A stretch of 64,000 nucleotides of DNA, taken from a virus. The stretch's first letter is position 1; every line of letters begins with the position of its first letter. The notes beneath the pieces were generated by a model that was not told the origin of the DNA, did not search any database, and saw only the letters and a program-made list of their open reading frames with translations. The stretch spans positions 18,716 to 82,715 of the IMG/VR virus record IMGVR_UViG_3300044837_000097. One strand, 5' to 3'. Below are positions 28,301-35,338 of the stretch, one piece after another. A program made the translations under genes and the position numbers.

Positions 28301-28532
28301 GTTGTATCGTGCCCACGGGCTTCCTGTAGAGTCATGGTCGTTCTCTGACGCTGCAAAGCGAGTAGGGAAGGAAGCCAGCGCACCACCGGAAGCGGAGCAG
28401 ACCGGATTTGGTTTCGGAGCCAACGAAAACACTAGTCCGAAGGAAGCCGGGTTTAGAGGCTTGACCGCACCGGAGCTTAAGAACGGCTCGGCGGTCCACG
28501 CTCTCGACCTCATTAACGCGTTGAAGAAATAG
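22380..28532 (+). CDS. Giant ejected internal virion protein, gp16-like
   Basis: 2050 residues. It begins with a repeated NWFDQN motif and Pro/Ala linker, then helical regions. A metallopeptidase-like HEHGH lies at residues 848-852 (24921-24935). A second conserved-looking domain has LVHDVLGHAAHDADF (from about residue 1269) and ends SPEAQPALAAETRGQ; similar segments occur in giant ejected or 'polyvalent' proteins of other phages. The C-terminus is helical (SSLQAVLWYYEQALYRA). Position suggests an inner-core protein that enters the cell with the DNA. T7 gp16 is 1318 aa, so this one carries extra domains. No lytic transglycosylase motif was recognised. Confidence 0.6.
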   Translation: MTDQNSNWFDQNAPGAAPQQGQPAPQQAAPAPTPAPQPAGNWFDQNPAPAATPAAAETEEKAAPAQPQGLWDKIKTAVAGPTTALGTPLGEDQSQELSGLGDILQGNVKQGAGKIWNSEKIDAKNIVPGSPAEWAIRQFDPDFHGGATKEAIAAMKAKNPNAGEKPLLDVAQFIDMKKHPIGKALTEVAQGFTSPENIAIMYGTGGLGLIGQTPKALKAFGTMSRLISAGFAYQALQGAYEHSKAFKEAFDAGDEERAEYELTHAVAGGVIGTQAATHAAEGLPLPGYDKGGKGNAVKPLVELSPTEKKVAGAISTAVGHAADATKNFTAEKLQAATDRVGVVFGRTADFDEAVTRVANMMGKKAGPEFKEKVSNASDDLKQIINEDTTNKIVDPETAAQAVDRHIQGNIEAPLLQEAHATKDSTEPVVPDFKARLNERLDKFFDENAGKYGSPEEEDVIKQRILDRMDRDQDLGNGVKIAREPNLYEAENIRQGLNKEAGSVFEQGTSSGYRAAAAETSNFMREVIDESYKANGVQGVPDARAKEADLIDIRDALRDAQGRFEAQKATPALLKLFSLGKLAGMVGAVGAHFFGSDILGGALAAGSAWKAIHEHNVSNLEGNLERARQLAAREQGASATVPEFNQTPVPPPAGPAGAQIPPNMPPRPTPPQPATRPAVNHTLNGELASYFSEDRATSPEEYNGLLDRFKEKFATMKQSVADLKAKGQELPEAYKDEWKQANELHATIQKEGAKEDAALEKENKKRQDKYVKDSQDWTSQLQTETQKQAELTRQQKDAESQAKIQEEKARVDAILKDERVAHSPLMKSTDEAQPIEGVEGRSSKELHRHEHGHIMANVAEGLNPFTFVAAEHPDAVESGAAAQVHTDVSGAEEGPKGIAQRVVGILGGPAFDEVHQGITIGRNTGARADISRAREILREEGGLKGNQLEKVFDALYDRAKEHVSNPEALALVDANADLREAGLHKNFHMSPGRMEEYVKKLKGAYRNGETPSTEGVREGDSDGGVPQGESAGTGNGGSEQDGAVERTRTEAARKSDEGAEAAAAREERSSVKAAMPPERSTGDAELDKKIKSGGAIPAGRFGPLAMFHHPETGSTLALKPEEITPEAVKEHVAKSTEKYTQGDIRNTARQYNEVRGLPEVNPAPVTEDPRVQEMGRVYDELKHNPNDPKVEASYKAFKNELDHQYDALTKAGFKFDTSKEDPYPSYDAMRQDILRNKHLTAWEGAAPPADHPLAERDPKTGFTYNEKFRLVHDVLGHAAHDADFSGNGEESAWNYHRQMFSPEAQPALAAETRGQVASFTRNGKFPDTQKAVLMPDAYNMRPEDIMKSSLSKTGGNAIKKLENSNEEFARPIGYDSSKPFTNKTAPAVILPDGRIIPARLSHADIAGEAGFKDDFDGVQDLLKHTDGVRVMYPDRGRGNIGIQSHANPNDVQTGTVASVLKHAAEAGIGDGKNFVWDLGAPGKDHVSGSGTINDYRRAIESKGVEKSNLNWAKKVEDEPFGGVNPNDPEAPSKKYAFELSPENRHTPEKLTAQEAQAFAERPDVKELLATHPDIKLGWDTTTQGRPELNIGVSTNDLDTAKKVAGKLDQRAIVDTQTGDEISAGGTGTKTEFPDYPLADRLKDLGIEKSDIAKSPKGSSVPLMENPLPVKGTMEGNEVGTLDLTKALNAYSRKQLPSLEPGSEPKEMVDRAKKIAEDEAKYQLAQSKTGTEWYTTEMKDHDKVLTDLRPELLTGPETTSEAPWTHTAKMTLFKAAEAILSSGQKPYANVKSALRAWDAYNETGEFPRSNPATGKEGMSWGPRGVNAYGSAFDSLNKLIQEKGEKGAADWLLSEHPVKELRSYQSEGQSPVKGKADENETGAMILGAKRGPFMQNLHGIESKFTADMWVSRSWNRWMGTLDLDPRIENKGKMTSESDAPRNNTERTLMNQSFSETANKLGLTTSSLQAVLWYYEQALYRAHGLPVESWSFSDAAKRVGKEASAPPEAEQTGFGFGANENTSPKEAGFRGLTAPELKNGSAVHALDLINALKK

Positions 28533-28535
28533 CCC

Positions 28536-28564
28536 TTGACAATCAGTCGGAAGTGGGATACACT
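28536..28564 (+). promoter_or_regulatory. Sigma70-like promoter
   Basis: TTGACA, 17-nt spacer, TACACT, immediately after the giant gene and 17 nt before the next ATG (28581). Confidence 0.72.
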
Positions 28565-28580
28565 CGTATTTGGAGGAATT

Positions 28581-28751
28581 ATGGAAGCGAAACTAGGACC
28601 CACGGAATTCCAAGCCGAAGTTCAAAAGCTGCAAGCTGCGGGTAAGCTGCCGCCGCTGGAAGACCTTTTGAGCGCGGTGTCCGAGGCCCGTGAAAAGTAC
28701 GCTCCACAAATTCTCGAAGCCAGAAAAAAGGGAGACGACGATGGCGCATAG
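28581..28751 (+). CDS. Small hypothetical protein (56 aa)
   Basis: Start at ATG 28581 is set by GGAGGAAT just before it; an upstream in-frame ATG at 28536 lies inside the promoter. Helical, charged, ending in KKGDDDGA. Unknown function. Overlaps the next gene by 11 nt. Confidence 0.65.
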   Translation: MEAKLGPTEFQAEVQKLQAAGKLPPLEDLLSAVSEAREKYAPQILEARKKGDDDGA

Positions 28752-28929
28752 CGCAGGCAGCGGAGACAAGTTGGCTCGTGGCGCAGTTCGAGCGGTTTAC
28801 ATGGTGCGTGACGAGAAGAGCGTGACGCAGGATGCTTGGGATGCCATGTTTGCAGATTTTGACCCGAAGAAGTTTCAAGAAGAGAAGCCGAAGGTGGAAG
28901 GAAAGAAAGAAATTTCGCGCAAGAGGTAA
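28741..28929 (+). CDS. Small hypothetical protein (62 aa)
   Basis: ATG 28741 follows GGGAGACGACG inside the previous gene. Basic, soluble, Lys-rich C-terminus (EGKKEISRKR). Unknown function. It precedes a glycosyltransferase in the same short + strand operon. Confidence 0.62.
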   Translation: MAHSAGSGDKLARGAVRAVYMVRDEKSVTQDAWDAMFADFDPKKFQEEKPKVEGKKEISRKR

Positions 28930-28931
28930 GC

Positions 28932-29678
28932 ATGAGAGTAGTAGCGGTCCCAGCAGCGAATAGACCGGAACTTCTGGCCTTGACGCTGGAACGCTTGTCT
29001 CAGTCAAACAACCTGCCCGAGGTCCACATTTATGCGGACTCGGTTTCAGAATCCCGCCTCCGAGAGTTCGAGGTCGTTCGCGACCTTTATCTCCCGGAGG
29101 CTTTTTTGTTTCACGCCCGCTCTCACGTTCCGGCGATTTCCGGCGCTTGGAATATCTTGAACTGTTTGAAGGACGCCGCTCGGTGGGCGAATGAGGTTTA
29201 CTTGGTGGAGGAAGACGTGCTGGTCTTTTCGAACTTCTTCGATTGGCACGCAACTCAGACCTCAGACATTTCTTGCGGACGAATTATGCCGAGATACCCA
29301 GACTTCAAGCTGTACACGAACCCGGGGAGCCGCTTCTCTCGTTGCGCGCTCGATGCTTTGGTGCCGCACGTTTGTGACGAGTATTACCGCGATACAGACG
29401 CTTACTGCGATAAAGTGAAGCCGGGGGTCCACATTTCCACGCTAGATGATGGGCTGATTCGCCGAGTGGTCGCTGCGGAGAATTTAACGGTGACGTTCCC
29501 GCCGTCTCCGGTCTGCGCTCACGTTGGATTTCGTTGGCTTGGTCGATTGGACATTTACCAAATCCCGGACGGGACGTTGGAGGAAAGAATTGAGAGGGTC
29601 CGCGAGTTGGTCGCAAACCCCCCGAATAAAGAACGTTACGCGAGAGATTGGGAGCCTTTTACGGTTGGACCCCGATGA
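28932..29678 (+). CDS. GT-A-type glycosyltransferase
   Basis: 248 residues. The N-terminal VVAVPAANRPELLALTLERL is typical of the GT2-like nucleotide-sugar binding half. An acidic EVYLVEEDVLVF near residues 85-97 occupies the place of the metal-binding DxD motif, and a DGLIRRVV segment follows in the acceptor half. It would move a sugar from a nucleotide donor to an unknown acceptor (modified DNA base, protein or host glycan). The 3' end overlaps the convergent - strand gene by about 43 nt, with no terminator between. Confidence 0.7.
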   Translation: MRVVAVPAANRPELLALTLERLSQSNNLPEVHIYADSVSESRLREFEVVRDLYLPEAFLFHARSHVPAISGAWNILNCLKDAARWANEVYLVEEDVLVFSNFFDWHATQTSDISCGRIMPRYPDFKLYTNPGSRFSRCALDALVPHVCDEYYRDTDAYCDKVKPGVHISTLDDGLIRRVVAAENLTVTFPPSPVCAHVGFRWLGRLDIYQIPDGTLEERIERVRELVANPPNKERYARDWEPFTVGPR

Positions 29679-30013
29679 TTCCCCAATCGTTGACTCTTCC
29701 CGCATCCGTTCAAAAAGAACATCCCAAGCAGCGCGAAGAATAGAAATAGTCCGAGCGCCAGTTTACCCTTAGTAGTTTCGCATTTCATACATAGCTCGCG
29801 AGATTCGTTGTACGTGGTAAACGCTCCACATTTCTTGCACTGCGGCCAATCGACTTCGACCCTCCCGTACTCCGGGCACGGCAGCACGCTCAACGCTCCC
29901 CAATTCAATACCGGACTAGAACGCCCCAATGCTTTGAGTTCCGCCGCTCGGATGCGCGGGTTATGTTCGTGATAGAACGACTGGCCCGGGTAATCTTCAA
30001 TGGTAGATTTCAT
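29636..30013 (-). CDS. Zinc-ribbon protein with C-terminal membrane segment
   Basis: 125 residues. The middle has CKKCGAFTTYNESRELCMKC, a likely four-Cys zinc ribbon. Then comes a hydrophobic helix (LALGLFLFFALLGMFFLNGCG) and a short polar tail. So a tail-anchored small membrane protein with a cytoplasmic zinc knuckle is possible. Function unknown. Confidence 0.6.
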   Translation of the reverse strand: MKSTIEDYPGQSFYHEHNPRIRAAELKALGRSSPVLNWGALSVLPCPEYGRVEVDWPQCKKCGAFTTYNESRELCMKCETTKGKLALGLFLFFALLGMFFLNGCGKSQRLGNHRGPTVKGSQSLA

Positions 30014-30185
30014 GGACGATTATCACCTTGGTTGGATAATGATTGACGGACGGCCCACACCTGCACTGCAAAGACAGTTCGTGGCCCTTCATCAGGTAGC
30101 CCTCGATTGCCGGAGCGACGTGGACCGCGCTGTTCGCGTCGTGGAATGTTTTCCACTGGATGTGGGGGATGTCTTTACCCGGCAT
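29997..30185 (-). CDS. Small hypothetical protein (62 aa)
   Basis: Starts at ATG 30185 after GGAGAAG and overlaps neighbours on both sides by 11-17 nt. Cys pair CRC and several His residues; no family recognised. Confidence 0.5.
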   Translation of the reverse strand: MPGKDIPHIQWKTFHDANSAVHVAPAIEGYLMKGHELSLQCRCGPSVNHYPTKVIIVHEIYH

Positions 30186-30363
30186 TTTTCTTCTCCACGA
30201 ATCGGCAGAACACCACGCCGTAAAAACGGTCGTTATCTTTGGTCAAGTTCACCGAGACGACCTCTTGGTTCTCGCTATCCTCAATCAGTTCCAACTCCCC
30301 TTCCATACGTCTGACGATGGAGTGGAATTCTTTATCAACATATTTGAACGAGTGGATTATCAT
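30175..30363 (-). CDS. Small hypothetical protein (62 aa)
   Basis: Start chosen at 30363 because ATGA there overlaps the stop of the NAMPT gene; the frame is open further upstream but lies inside NAMPT. Strand-rich, acidic (MEGELELIEDSENQEVVSV). Unknown; translationally coupled to NAMPT. Confidence 0.65.
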   Translation of the reverse strand: MIIHSFKYVDKEFHSIVRRMEGELELIEDSENQEVVSVNLTKDNDRFYGVVFCRFVEKKNAG

Positions 30364-31919
30364 GCTTGCCCTCTCACGCGCTGGCGGATTGCATCGAAGG
30401 TATCGTCCAACAGCAGCGCGCCATTGAAGACCTTCTTGAAGACAGTGTCGCACTCGAACCCGTCCAAGAGGCGCGGGTCCAGAGTTTCGACGACCTCAAT
30501 CTGGTCGTCGCGCTCCGGGTTGAAGACGGCTACCGGTATGCCACGGTGCGATTTCTTGTGCGCGTTGTCGGTGACCGGGTCTTTGAAGATTGCCTCCACG
30601 CGGGGAACGCATTCGTACCCGGTTCCGTTCTCGTCGGTAATAATCCAACGCTCAATCGCCGTTGCTTTGAAAGCGAAGTTATAAGTGTCGCGGGTCACGT
30701 ATTGATATGTGTACGAGCCGATGCCGAAGACGAAGTTGTACGGGTGAAATTCTTTCTTCGCTGCGCGAGTGAGAATTTGGTCGGCTCTATCCACGGTAAT
30801 CGAATCGCCGTAAATGAGTCCCGCTTTATTAATCATCTTCAAAAAATTCGTGGTGTAAGCCGCTCTGGTGTAACCAAGGGCAGCAGACAGTAGATGCGCC
30901 GCTCCGTGCCATTCAGGTGAATACGGAACAGCGTTGTCGTCACCCGTAAGAATCTTCACCGGGTCGCCGCTGTCAGGACGGATGACAACTTTACCATCGC
31001 GGGCAAGGATGCTGTCTTTTAAACTGGGGATGATTTCGGTTAAAACCTTCCAAAGGTCCCAAGTGTCCGAGACGATGGAGACGATGCCGTTCGGATACAC
31101 GTCCTCAATCAGACGGCGGAACGTTTCGCGCTCCGATTCCTTCGACCCGGCGCACATCACGCTGTGCTCCGTGGCCGGAACCGAGCCGCCACACGAAAGA
31201 TTGGCATGGTAGTATTTCTTCGCATCCAGAATCGCCGGGAGCGTGTCGGTGCCGTTGAACGAGAGCAAGTGCCCCATACCACTTAGCACCGCGCTGTCGA
31301 ATCCGCTGAGTCCACGGTAAGAGAAGTCGTGGCCTTGCCAGTCGATGAAGCTGAGGTCGGTCTCCCCGGCTGCCTTCGCGTGCTTTTTGAAGAGGCGACG
31401 ATAACGAAGCGCCGTGGAAGCTGAGGTGCACGCGTGCCAGAGGCTGTTGGAGCACATCGTCTCGATGTAATTCGGGAGCCAGAAGGCCCAATCTTGGTTG
31501 TTCACAATGACCATCGCGGGAACTCCGAGCGGGACATACGTGCCCTCCGGTACCGCATAAATGTCGAGCGGGAGTGAGCCGTGGTCGAACAACTGCTTGA
31601 TGTGGTCCACACGGGCATCGACACCGAGCGTGGCCTTCATCACTTTCTTGTACTCGCGCTCCACATCGACCCACTCCCGGTCAAAGAAATAGTCGTTGAA
31701 CTGTTGAATCAGCACTCGCTTGATGAAGCGTTGAAGACCGAAAAAGATAACTCCGGTCTCGCCTTCCACACGAGTACTACGAGGCGTGAAGTTCACCCAG
31801 ATTTTCTTGATGCCCTTCGGATACTGGTCAACGTGTCCGAACTTGTAAAAGTCGATGAGGAAAATCGGGTTCGTATCGTCCCACCATGCTTCGCCTTTGA
31901 AGTCTGTGTAGTCGCCCAT
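30360..31919 (-). CDS. nadV: Nicotinamide phosphoribosyltransferase (NAMPT)
   Basis: 519 residues, close to the ~490 of bacterial NadV and human NAMPT. It makes NMN from nicotinamide and PRPP, the rate-limiting step of one NAD+ salvage route. Family motifs are present in order: NPIFLIDFYKFGH near 17-29, DFSYRG near 198-203, GTDT 223-226, the catalytic-His segment PATEHS 248-253, VSD 283-285 and RPDSGDP 314-320. GAGGTG precedes ATG 31919. The 5' end lies 92 nt inside the PRPP synthetase gene, which makes its co-substrate, so the two are coupled. No NMN adenylyltransferase was seen in the window; the host or another part of the phage must finish the pathway. Confidence 0.93.
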   Translation of the reverse strand: MGDYTDFKGEAWWDDTNPIFLIDFYKFGHVDQYPKGIKKIWVNFTPRSTRVEGETGVIFFGLQRFIKRVLIQQFNDYFFDREWVDVEREYKKVMKATLGVDARVDHIKQLFDHGSLPLDIYAVPEGTYVPLGVPAMVIVNNQDWAFWLPNYIETMCSNSLWHACTSASTALRYRRLFKKHAKAAGETDLSFIDWQGHDFSYRGLSGFDSAVLSGMGHLLSFNGTDTLPAILDAKKYYHANLSCGGSVPATEHSVMCAGSKESERETFRRLIEDVYPNGIVSIVSDTWDLWKVLTEIIPSLKDSILARDGKVVIRPDSGDPVKILTGDDNAVPYSPEWHGAAHLLSAALGYTRAAYTTNFLKMINKAGLIYGDSITVDRADQILTRAAKKEFHPYNFVFGIGSYTYQYVTRDTYNFAFKATAIERWIITDENGTGYECVPRVEAIFKDPVTDNAHKKSHRGIPVAVFNPERDDQIEVVETLDPRLLDGFECDTVFKKVFNGALLLDDTFDAIRQRVRGQA

Positions 31920-32778
31920 CTCTCACCTCGTTGAACGTGTCGTATTCCTGTCCCTTGATGCTGTAACCGGAAATGTACAACTCGGTGATTCCGCCGTCCG
32001 CCGCCAGCACTTGAGTGCCTTTGGAGAAGATACCGTGGCTGACGTACAGCGCCAGTTTTATATTCGGATTCTTTTTCTTGATGAGTTGGCCCAACCCGAC
32101 GAAGGTTCCGCCGCCATCGCAGATGTCATCAATAATCAGAGCGGACTTGTAATACTTGATGCCGGAACCAATCTTGAATCCGGTCAGTTTGCCCGTCGCC
32201 GCATCTCGAATCTTGCCAGCGACCAGTACAGGCAGTTTATACTTGCTGAGGTCGTAACGCTTCGCCGCGCCAACGTCCGGGAGCACCAGCACCAAACTCT
32301 TCTTGCCCATATCCTGAATGATTGGAAGAAGTTGGTCGGTGGGTTCATAGGTTGGCAGCACGTTCACGATACCGTACGCCCTCGCTAGTCCCGCATTGTG
32401 AGCATCGAAGGTCCATACGCTAGTGAACTCCAACGCCTCGATAAATTTCATGAAGATTCCGAAACCGTGAGAGTCGCCATCCACGAAGCGGCGGTCAGCG
32501 CGGGCGTACGGCAGATATGGAAGAAAAAGACTACGCTCTCGAAACAGTCGGCCCTTCGTTTTAAACGCGGTGTACTGAATCGCGTCGTTCAGTTGCGCGA
32601 GTTCAATCACATCCGGGATGGGATTGGCGACGATTTCGTACGCGTCCACGCCGTCCTTCAAAACCGCTGCGATGCCGTTCGCAGTCAAGCGGGTCTGGAT
32701 TTCCCCAGCCGGATACTTGATGACCTCATACAACTTGCCTCGGTCATCAGGAATGTTGAATTTCATTTTCATTCTCAT
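31828..32778 (-). CDS. prs: Ribose-phosphate pyrophosphokinase (PRPP synthetase)
   Basis: 316 residues, the usual family length. It transfers pyrophosphate from ATP to ribose 5-phosphate to give PRPP. Visible motifs: YLPYARADRRF (ATP-binding/flexible loop), FDAHNAGL (catalytic site), and ALIIDDICDGGGTF, the PRPP-binding loop (VDDxxDTxGT type). A following SHGIF matches the usual SHGVF. SD AAGGA precedes the first of three closely spaced ATGs. It lies directly upstream of NAMPT and likely feeds it. Confidence 0.92.
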   Translation of the reverse strand: MRMKMKFNIPDDRGKLYEVIKYPAGEIQTRLTANGIAAVLKDGVDAYEIVANPIPDVIELAQLNDAIQYTAFKTKGRLFRERSLFLPYLPYARADRRFVDGDSHGFGIFMKFIEALEFTSVWTFDAHNAGLARAYGIVNVLPTYEPTDQLLPIIQDMGKKSLVLVLPDVGAAKRYDLSKYKLPVLVAGKIRDAATGKLTGFKIGSGIKYYKSALIIDDICDGGGTFVGLGQLIKKKNPNIKLALYVSHGIFSKGTQVLAADGGITELYISGYSIKGQEYDTFNEVRDGRLHRLQRRSMVGRYEPDFPHRLLQVRTR

Positions 32779-32826
32779 TTTCTTTTCCTTTGATTTTCAA
32801 CCACGCGATAAATTCCAGCGCGGCCT

Positions 32827-33207
32827 TTAACCCTCGTGTTTTTCTTCCGGGTCCTTAAAACCCATCCGCTTCGCAGTCTTCCGGCACTTCGCCATCGTCT
32901 CCTCGTACGCCTTTATCGGGCAGTAATACTTATTGAAGTGAACTTCCCACCAACCCAAATCCGAATCGTGGACCACGAAGTAGCCAGCGCCGTTGCCCGT
33001 CTTGATGACCGCGACGTAAACCGCGTCTCGGCCTGCATAGCTCATATTCTCGATAATCCGCCACGCTTGCATCATCGCCGCGCCATCTTCCCAGCGATAC
33101 AATTCATTCAACTCGCCGTTGGCATAATCGTAGAGGATGCCGCCCCATTCGTACGGCGCGAGATAGTTATACAACCGCGCCCAAAGCTGGATGAGCCAGC
33201 GTTTCAC
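32827..33207 (-). CDS. Hypothetical protein (126 aa)
   Basis: GTG start at 33207 chosen because it overlaps the upstream stop (GTGA) and follows GGAGGAAGG. Trp/Tyr-rich, with a strand-rich middle (YVAVIKTGNGAGYFVVHDSD) and Lys-rich end. No family recognised. Part of the integrase-PRPP synthetase gene string. Confidence 0.65.
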   Translation of the reverse strand: MKRWLIQLWARLYNYLAPYEWGGILYDYANGELNELYRWEDGAAMMQAWRIIENMSYAGRDAVYVAVIKTGNGAGYFVVHDSDLGWWEVHFNKYYCPIKAYEETMAKCRKTAKRMGFKDPEEKHEG

Positions 33208-33650
33208 GATACCTTCCTCCTCGCGCGGCCAAGTTCCCAAGCGATTCGACAAAGGCGTCGAATCTCGGGACTCTTGGTCGTGTCCCACGAATTGAACCAG
33301 TCCTCGAAACGGTCAAATAGCGGCGTTGACTCCGCGCGACGTGCCTCGGATTGTAGGTCGATGATGACCTTGCCGAGCGCGCCGATGTCAACCGGATAAT
33401 ACTTGCCCTCTATCCAAACGCCGAAGCCGTGAGGCGCACCGCCGACAATCTCTAAAGGCTGCGGTGCTTGGTTCACCACCTTCAACTTGGATGCGAGAAA
33501 TGCGCCCTTCTGCCTGATGGCCTCCCCGCTCTCCATCGAGACCGACGCGAACGTGTTTTTTCTAAACGTGAACAAATCAACCACTGTGCCGACCCCGGCC
33601 CAGTAGCAGTTTAGCTCTTTTGTGACTAAAACCTTGTCTCCGATGTTCAT
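33204..33650 (-). CDS. Hypothetical protein (148 aa)
   Basis: The N-terminal part (MNIGDKVLVTKELNCYWAGVGTVVDL) resembles small SH3-like barrel proteins; the C-terminus is helical. Starts by overlap (ATGA) with the integrase stop. Function unknown. Confidence 0.65.
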   Translation of the reverse strand: MNIGDKVLVTKELNCYWAGVGTVVDLFTFRKNTFASVSMESGEAIRQKGAFLASKLKVVNQAPQPLEIVGGAPHGFGVWIEGKYYPVDIGALGKVIIDLQSEARRAESTPLFDRFEDWFNSWDTTKSPEIRRLCRIAWELGRARRKVS

Positions 33651-34525
33651 AGTTGAAACCCCAGTCCGGCTTTTTCAGACCAATCTTTGCGTGCAGCGAT
33701 TTCGTTGCCGACCTTCGTATATCGAGCGGTGACATCTTTTCCGGCGTGACCCGCCCAAAACTTAATAAGAGATTCCGGCACGCTGGCGAGTTCGAGGTGC
33801 GTGATACGGAAGCGGCGTAGCGCATGAAAGCCTTCGATGCCGAGCGCCTTGAACTTGCGGCGATACGTGCTCTCTGAATCGGGGAACATTGGGCCTTCCA
33901 AATTCGCGAATTGCGAACGCAGAAGGGCGTTGACTTCCGGGTGCAGGTCCACGGTGCGTTTCCCGGCCTTGGTCTTGGGTGCGGGCTGAAATGTGCCCAT
34001 AACGAGGGTCCCAGAGACCGTAATCGACCCTTGTATGGGGTCCCAGACGTTCCCTTGCCCGATAGCCAGCGTCTCTCCGATTCTAAGGCCCGTGGAGGCT
34101 AGGATGGCTACCAAGGCTTGGATAGAGCCGTTTGTCGTTTCTAGGGCATTCTGGAGCGTTTGGGAAGCCGTTATGGGGGCCTTCTGGGTGTCCGGGTCCA
34201 CCTTTGGGGCCTTGATGAAGTCCGAGTTCCAAACCACCGGGTGGAGGCAGTTGCCGCGCGAATCCACCGCGCTCTTGACAATCTGCTTTACAAGGGTGAC
34301 CGCCAAGCTTATCGTGGCGGGACTGAGTTCAGCCTCCGCGAGACGGCTGACCAGCGACTTAGCGGTCTTGTTGTCCACCTCCGCAAGGTCCAACCCACCG
34401 ATGGCGGGAAGGATGCGGCGGTCCAGAAGAGAACGATAAACGTGGAGGGTATTGGGACGTGCGGCCCCCGCGATGTCGGCAATATACGCCTCGGCTTGTT
34501 CTGCAAACGTCAATGCGCTCTCCAT
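33647..34525 (-). CDS. int: Tyrosine recombinase / phage integrase
   Basis: 292 residues. The N-terminal SAM-like core-binding domain (about 1-105) precedes a catalytic domain with the full set: Arg148 in TGLRIGE, Lys in KTKAGKR (184-190), HxxR at 234-237, His260 in GHAGKDVT and the nucleophile Tyr269 in RYTK. Such enzymes join attP and attB, or resolve genome multimers. A promoter lies just upstream (34532-34560). Intact catalytic residues suggest a temperate life or chromosome resolution. I did not find an attP core by eye. Confidence 0.92.
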   Translation of the reverse strand: MESALTFAEQAEAYIADIAGAARPNTLHVYRSLLDRRILPAIGGLDLAEVDNKTAKSLVSRLAEAELSPATISLAVTLVKQIVKSAVDSRGNCLHPVVWNSDFIKAPKVDPDTQKAPITASQTLQNALETTNGSIQALVAILASTGLRIGETLAIGQGNVWDPIQGSITVSGTLVMGTFQPAPKTKAGKRTVDLHPEVNALLRSQFANLEGPMFPDSESTYRRKFKALGIEGFHALRRFRITHLELASVPESLIKFWAGHAGKDVTARYTKVGNEIAARKDWSEKAGLGFQL

Positions 34526-34531
34526 GACGAG

Positions 34532-34560
34532 AGTGTCTCAAAGTTTCCGACTTTTGTCAA
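34532..34560 (-). promoter_or_regulatory. Sigma70-like promoter of integrase
   Basis: On the - strand: TTGACA, 17-nt spacer, GACACT; the -10 ends 7 nt before the integrase start codon, so the transcript would be leaderless or use a second start. The -10 is weaker than in the other promoters. Confidence 0.55.
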
Positions 34561-34616
34561 GAACTATTTTCGGTATTTATTATAGCTCCCGTATTTTACG
34601 GGCAAACCACGGCTTT

Positions 34617-34691
34617 CTAAAATTTCAATTGTCCTTTATGGGCAGTTTTTGCATCCAACTCAACAAGCTCCGCGCGTAAATTCTCGTCCAT
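34617..34691 (-). CDS. Very small ORF (24 aa), doubtful
   Basis: ATG at 34691 reads MDENLRAELVELDAKTAHKG to TAG. The frame is open upstream for roughly 30 more codons without an ATG (it includes GGVTWQRAPAGEFTCPEP), so either a rare start or a decayed 5' end is possible. The rest of 34561-34794 shows no other convincing gene; a CCCGTA/TACGGG hairpin lies at about 34588-34602. Confidence 0.3.
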   Translation of the reverse strand: MDENLRAELVELDAKTAHKGQLKF

Positions 34692-34794
34692 TGGTTCCGG
34701 GCATGTAAACTCCCCGGCTGGTGCGCGTTGCCACGTTACGCCGCCCCGACTGCCGCTTTTAAGCGGTAGAATGTCCGAAACATTTCACTTCTTC

Positions 34795-34974
34795 TCATCG
34801 TCTCGCTCCCGGGCACTCTTTCAATCCGCACGAGTAGTCCGTGGGCGACTTGGCGCATATGTCGCCACAGTCGCACGGCCTCGGGTCGTGCTGTCGTCGA
34901 ATCAAAGAGAAGACGACGAGGAACAACACCGCGAAGATGTACATCCCAATCCGGTAGTAGTATCCCGGCTTCAC
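34795..34974 (-). CDS. Small membrane protein with Cys-rich tail (59 aa)
   Basis: GTG at 34974 overlaps the upstream stop (GTGA). One membrane helix (IGMYIFAVLFLVVFSLI) near residues 8-25 is followed by RR and a Cys-rich soluble tail (CDCGDIC, CGLKEC). Could be part of the lysis set or an inner-membrane regulator; no family recognised. Confidence 0.55.
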   Translation of the reverse strand: MKPGYYYRIGMYIFAVLFLVVFSLIRRQHDPRPCDCGDICAKSPTDYSCGLKECPGARR

Positions 34975-35165
34975 TCTTTTTCAGCCGAGTGAATCAACAG
35001 AACGCCCGCGCCCAAAATAAACAGAAGGGCGTAAGCGAGCAACACATCGGGATTGTGGATTTGAGGCTCGTTAGTTCTGCCGATAGCAAGGCCAAGCGAG
35101 ACCAGTGTGCCGAAAAACCCGACCAACGCAAACACTGCACCGAAGATTGCTTTTGCTAGTTTCAT
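34971..35165 (-). CDS. Two-helix membrane protein (64 aa), holin-like
   Basis: Two hydrophobic helices (AIFGAVFALVGFFGTLVSLGL and LLAYALLFILGAGVLLI) with a short polar loop and charged C-terminus: the size and topology of a class II holin. The endolysin lies 6 kb away, so a holin role is only a guess. Linked by ATGA overlap to the gene upstream. Confidence 0.6.
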   Translation of the reverse strand: MKLAKAIFGAVFALVGFFGTLVSLGLAIGRTNEPQIHNPDVLLAYALLFILGAGVLLIHSAEKE

Positions 35166-35338
35166 TTTCCCCTCGCATTCTGATTCAAAATTTCGATGTC
35201 ATTCAAATGTTTTGCTTTCTCTTCCTGCTTCTTTTTCTGCTGTCTTTCTTCTGCGTCCTGAATGCTGAGTTCTAGATTGGGGTAATAAGCGCCGAACAAA
35301 ACTCTATTGATGACATCTAATTCACTAATTCTGGGCAT
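35162..35338 (-). CDS. Small charged protein (58 aa)
   Basis: ATG at 35338 overlaps the upstream stop (TGATG), and its own TGA overlaps the next ATG. Contains a highly charged helix (DAEERQQKKKQEEKAKHL). No family recognised, but the tight overlaps support it. Confidence 0.6.
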   Translation of the reverse strand: MPRISELDVINRVLFGAYYPNLELSIQDAEERQQKKKQEEKAKHLNDIEILNQNARGK

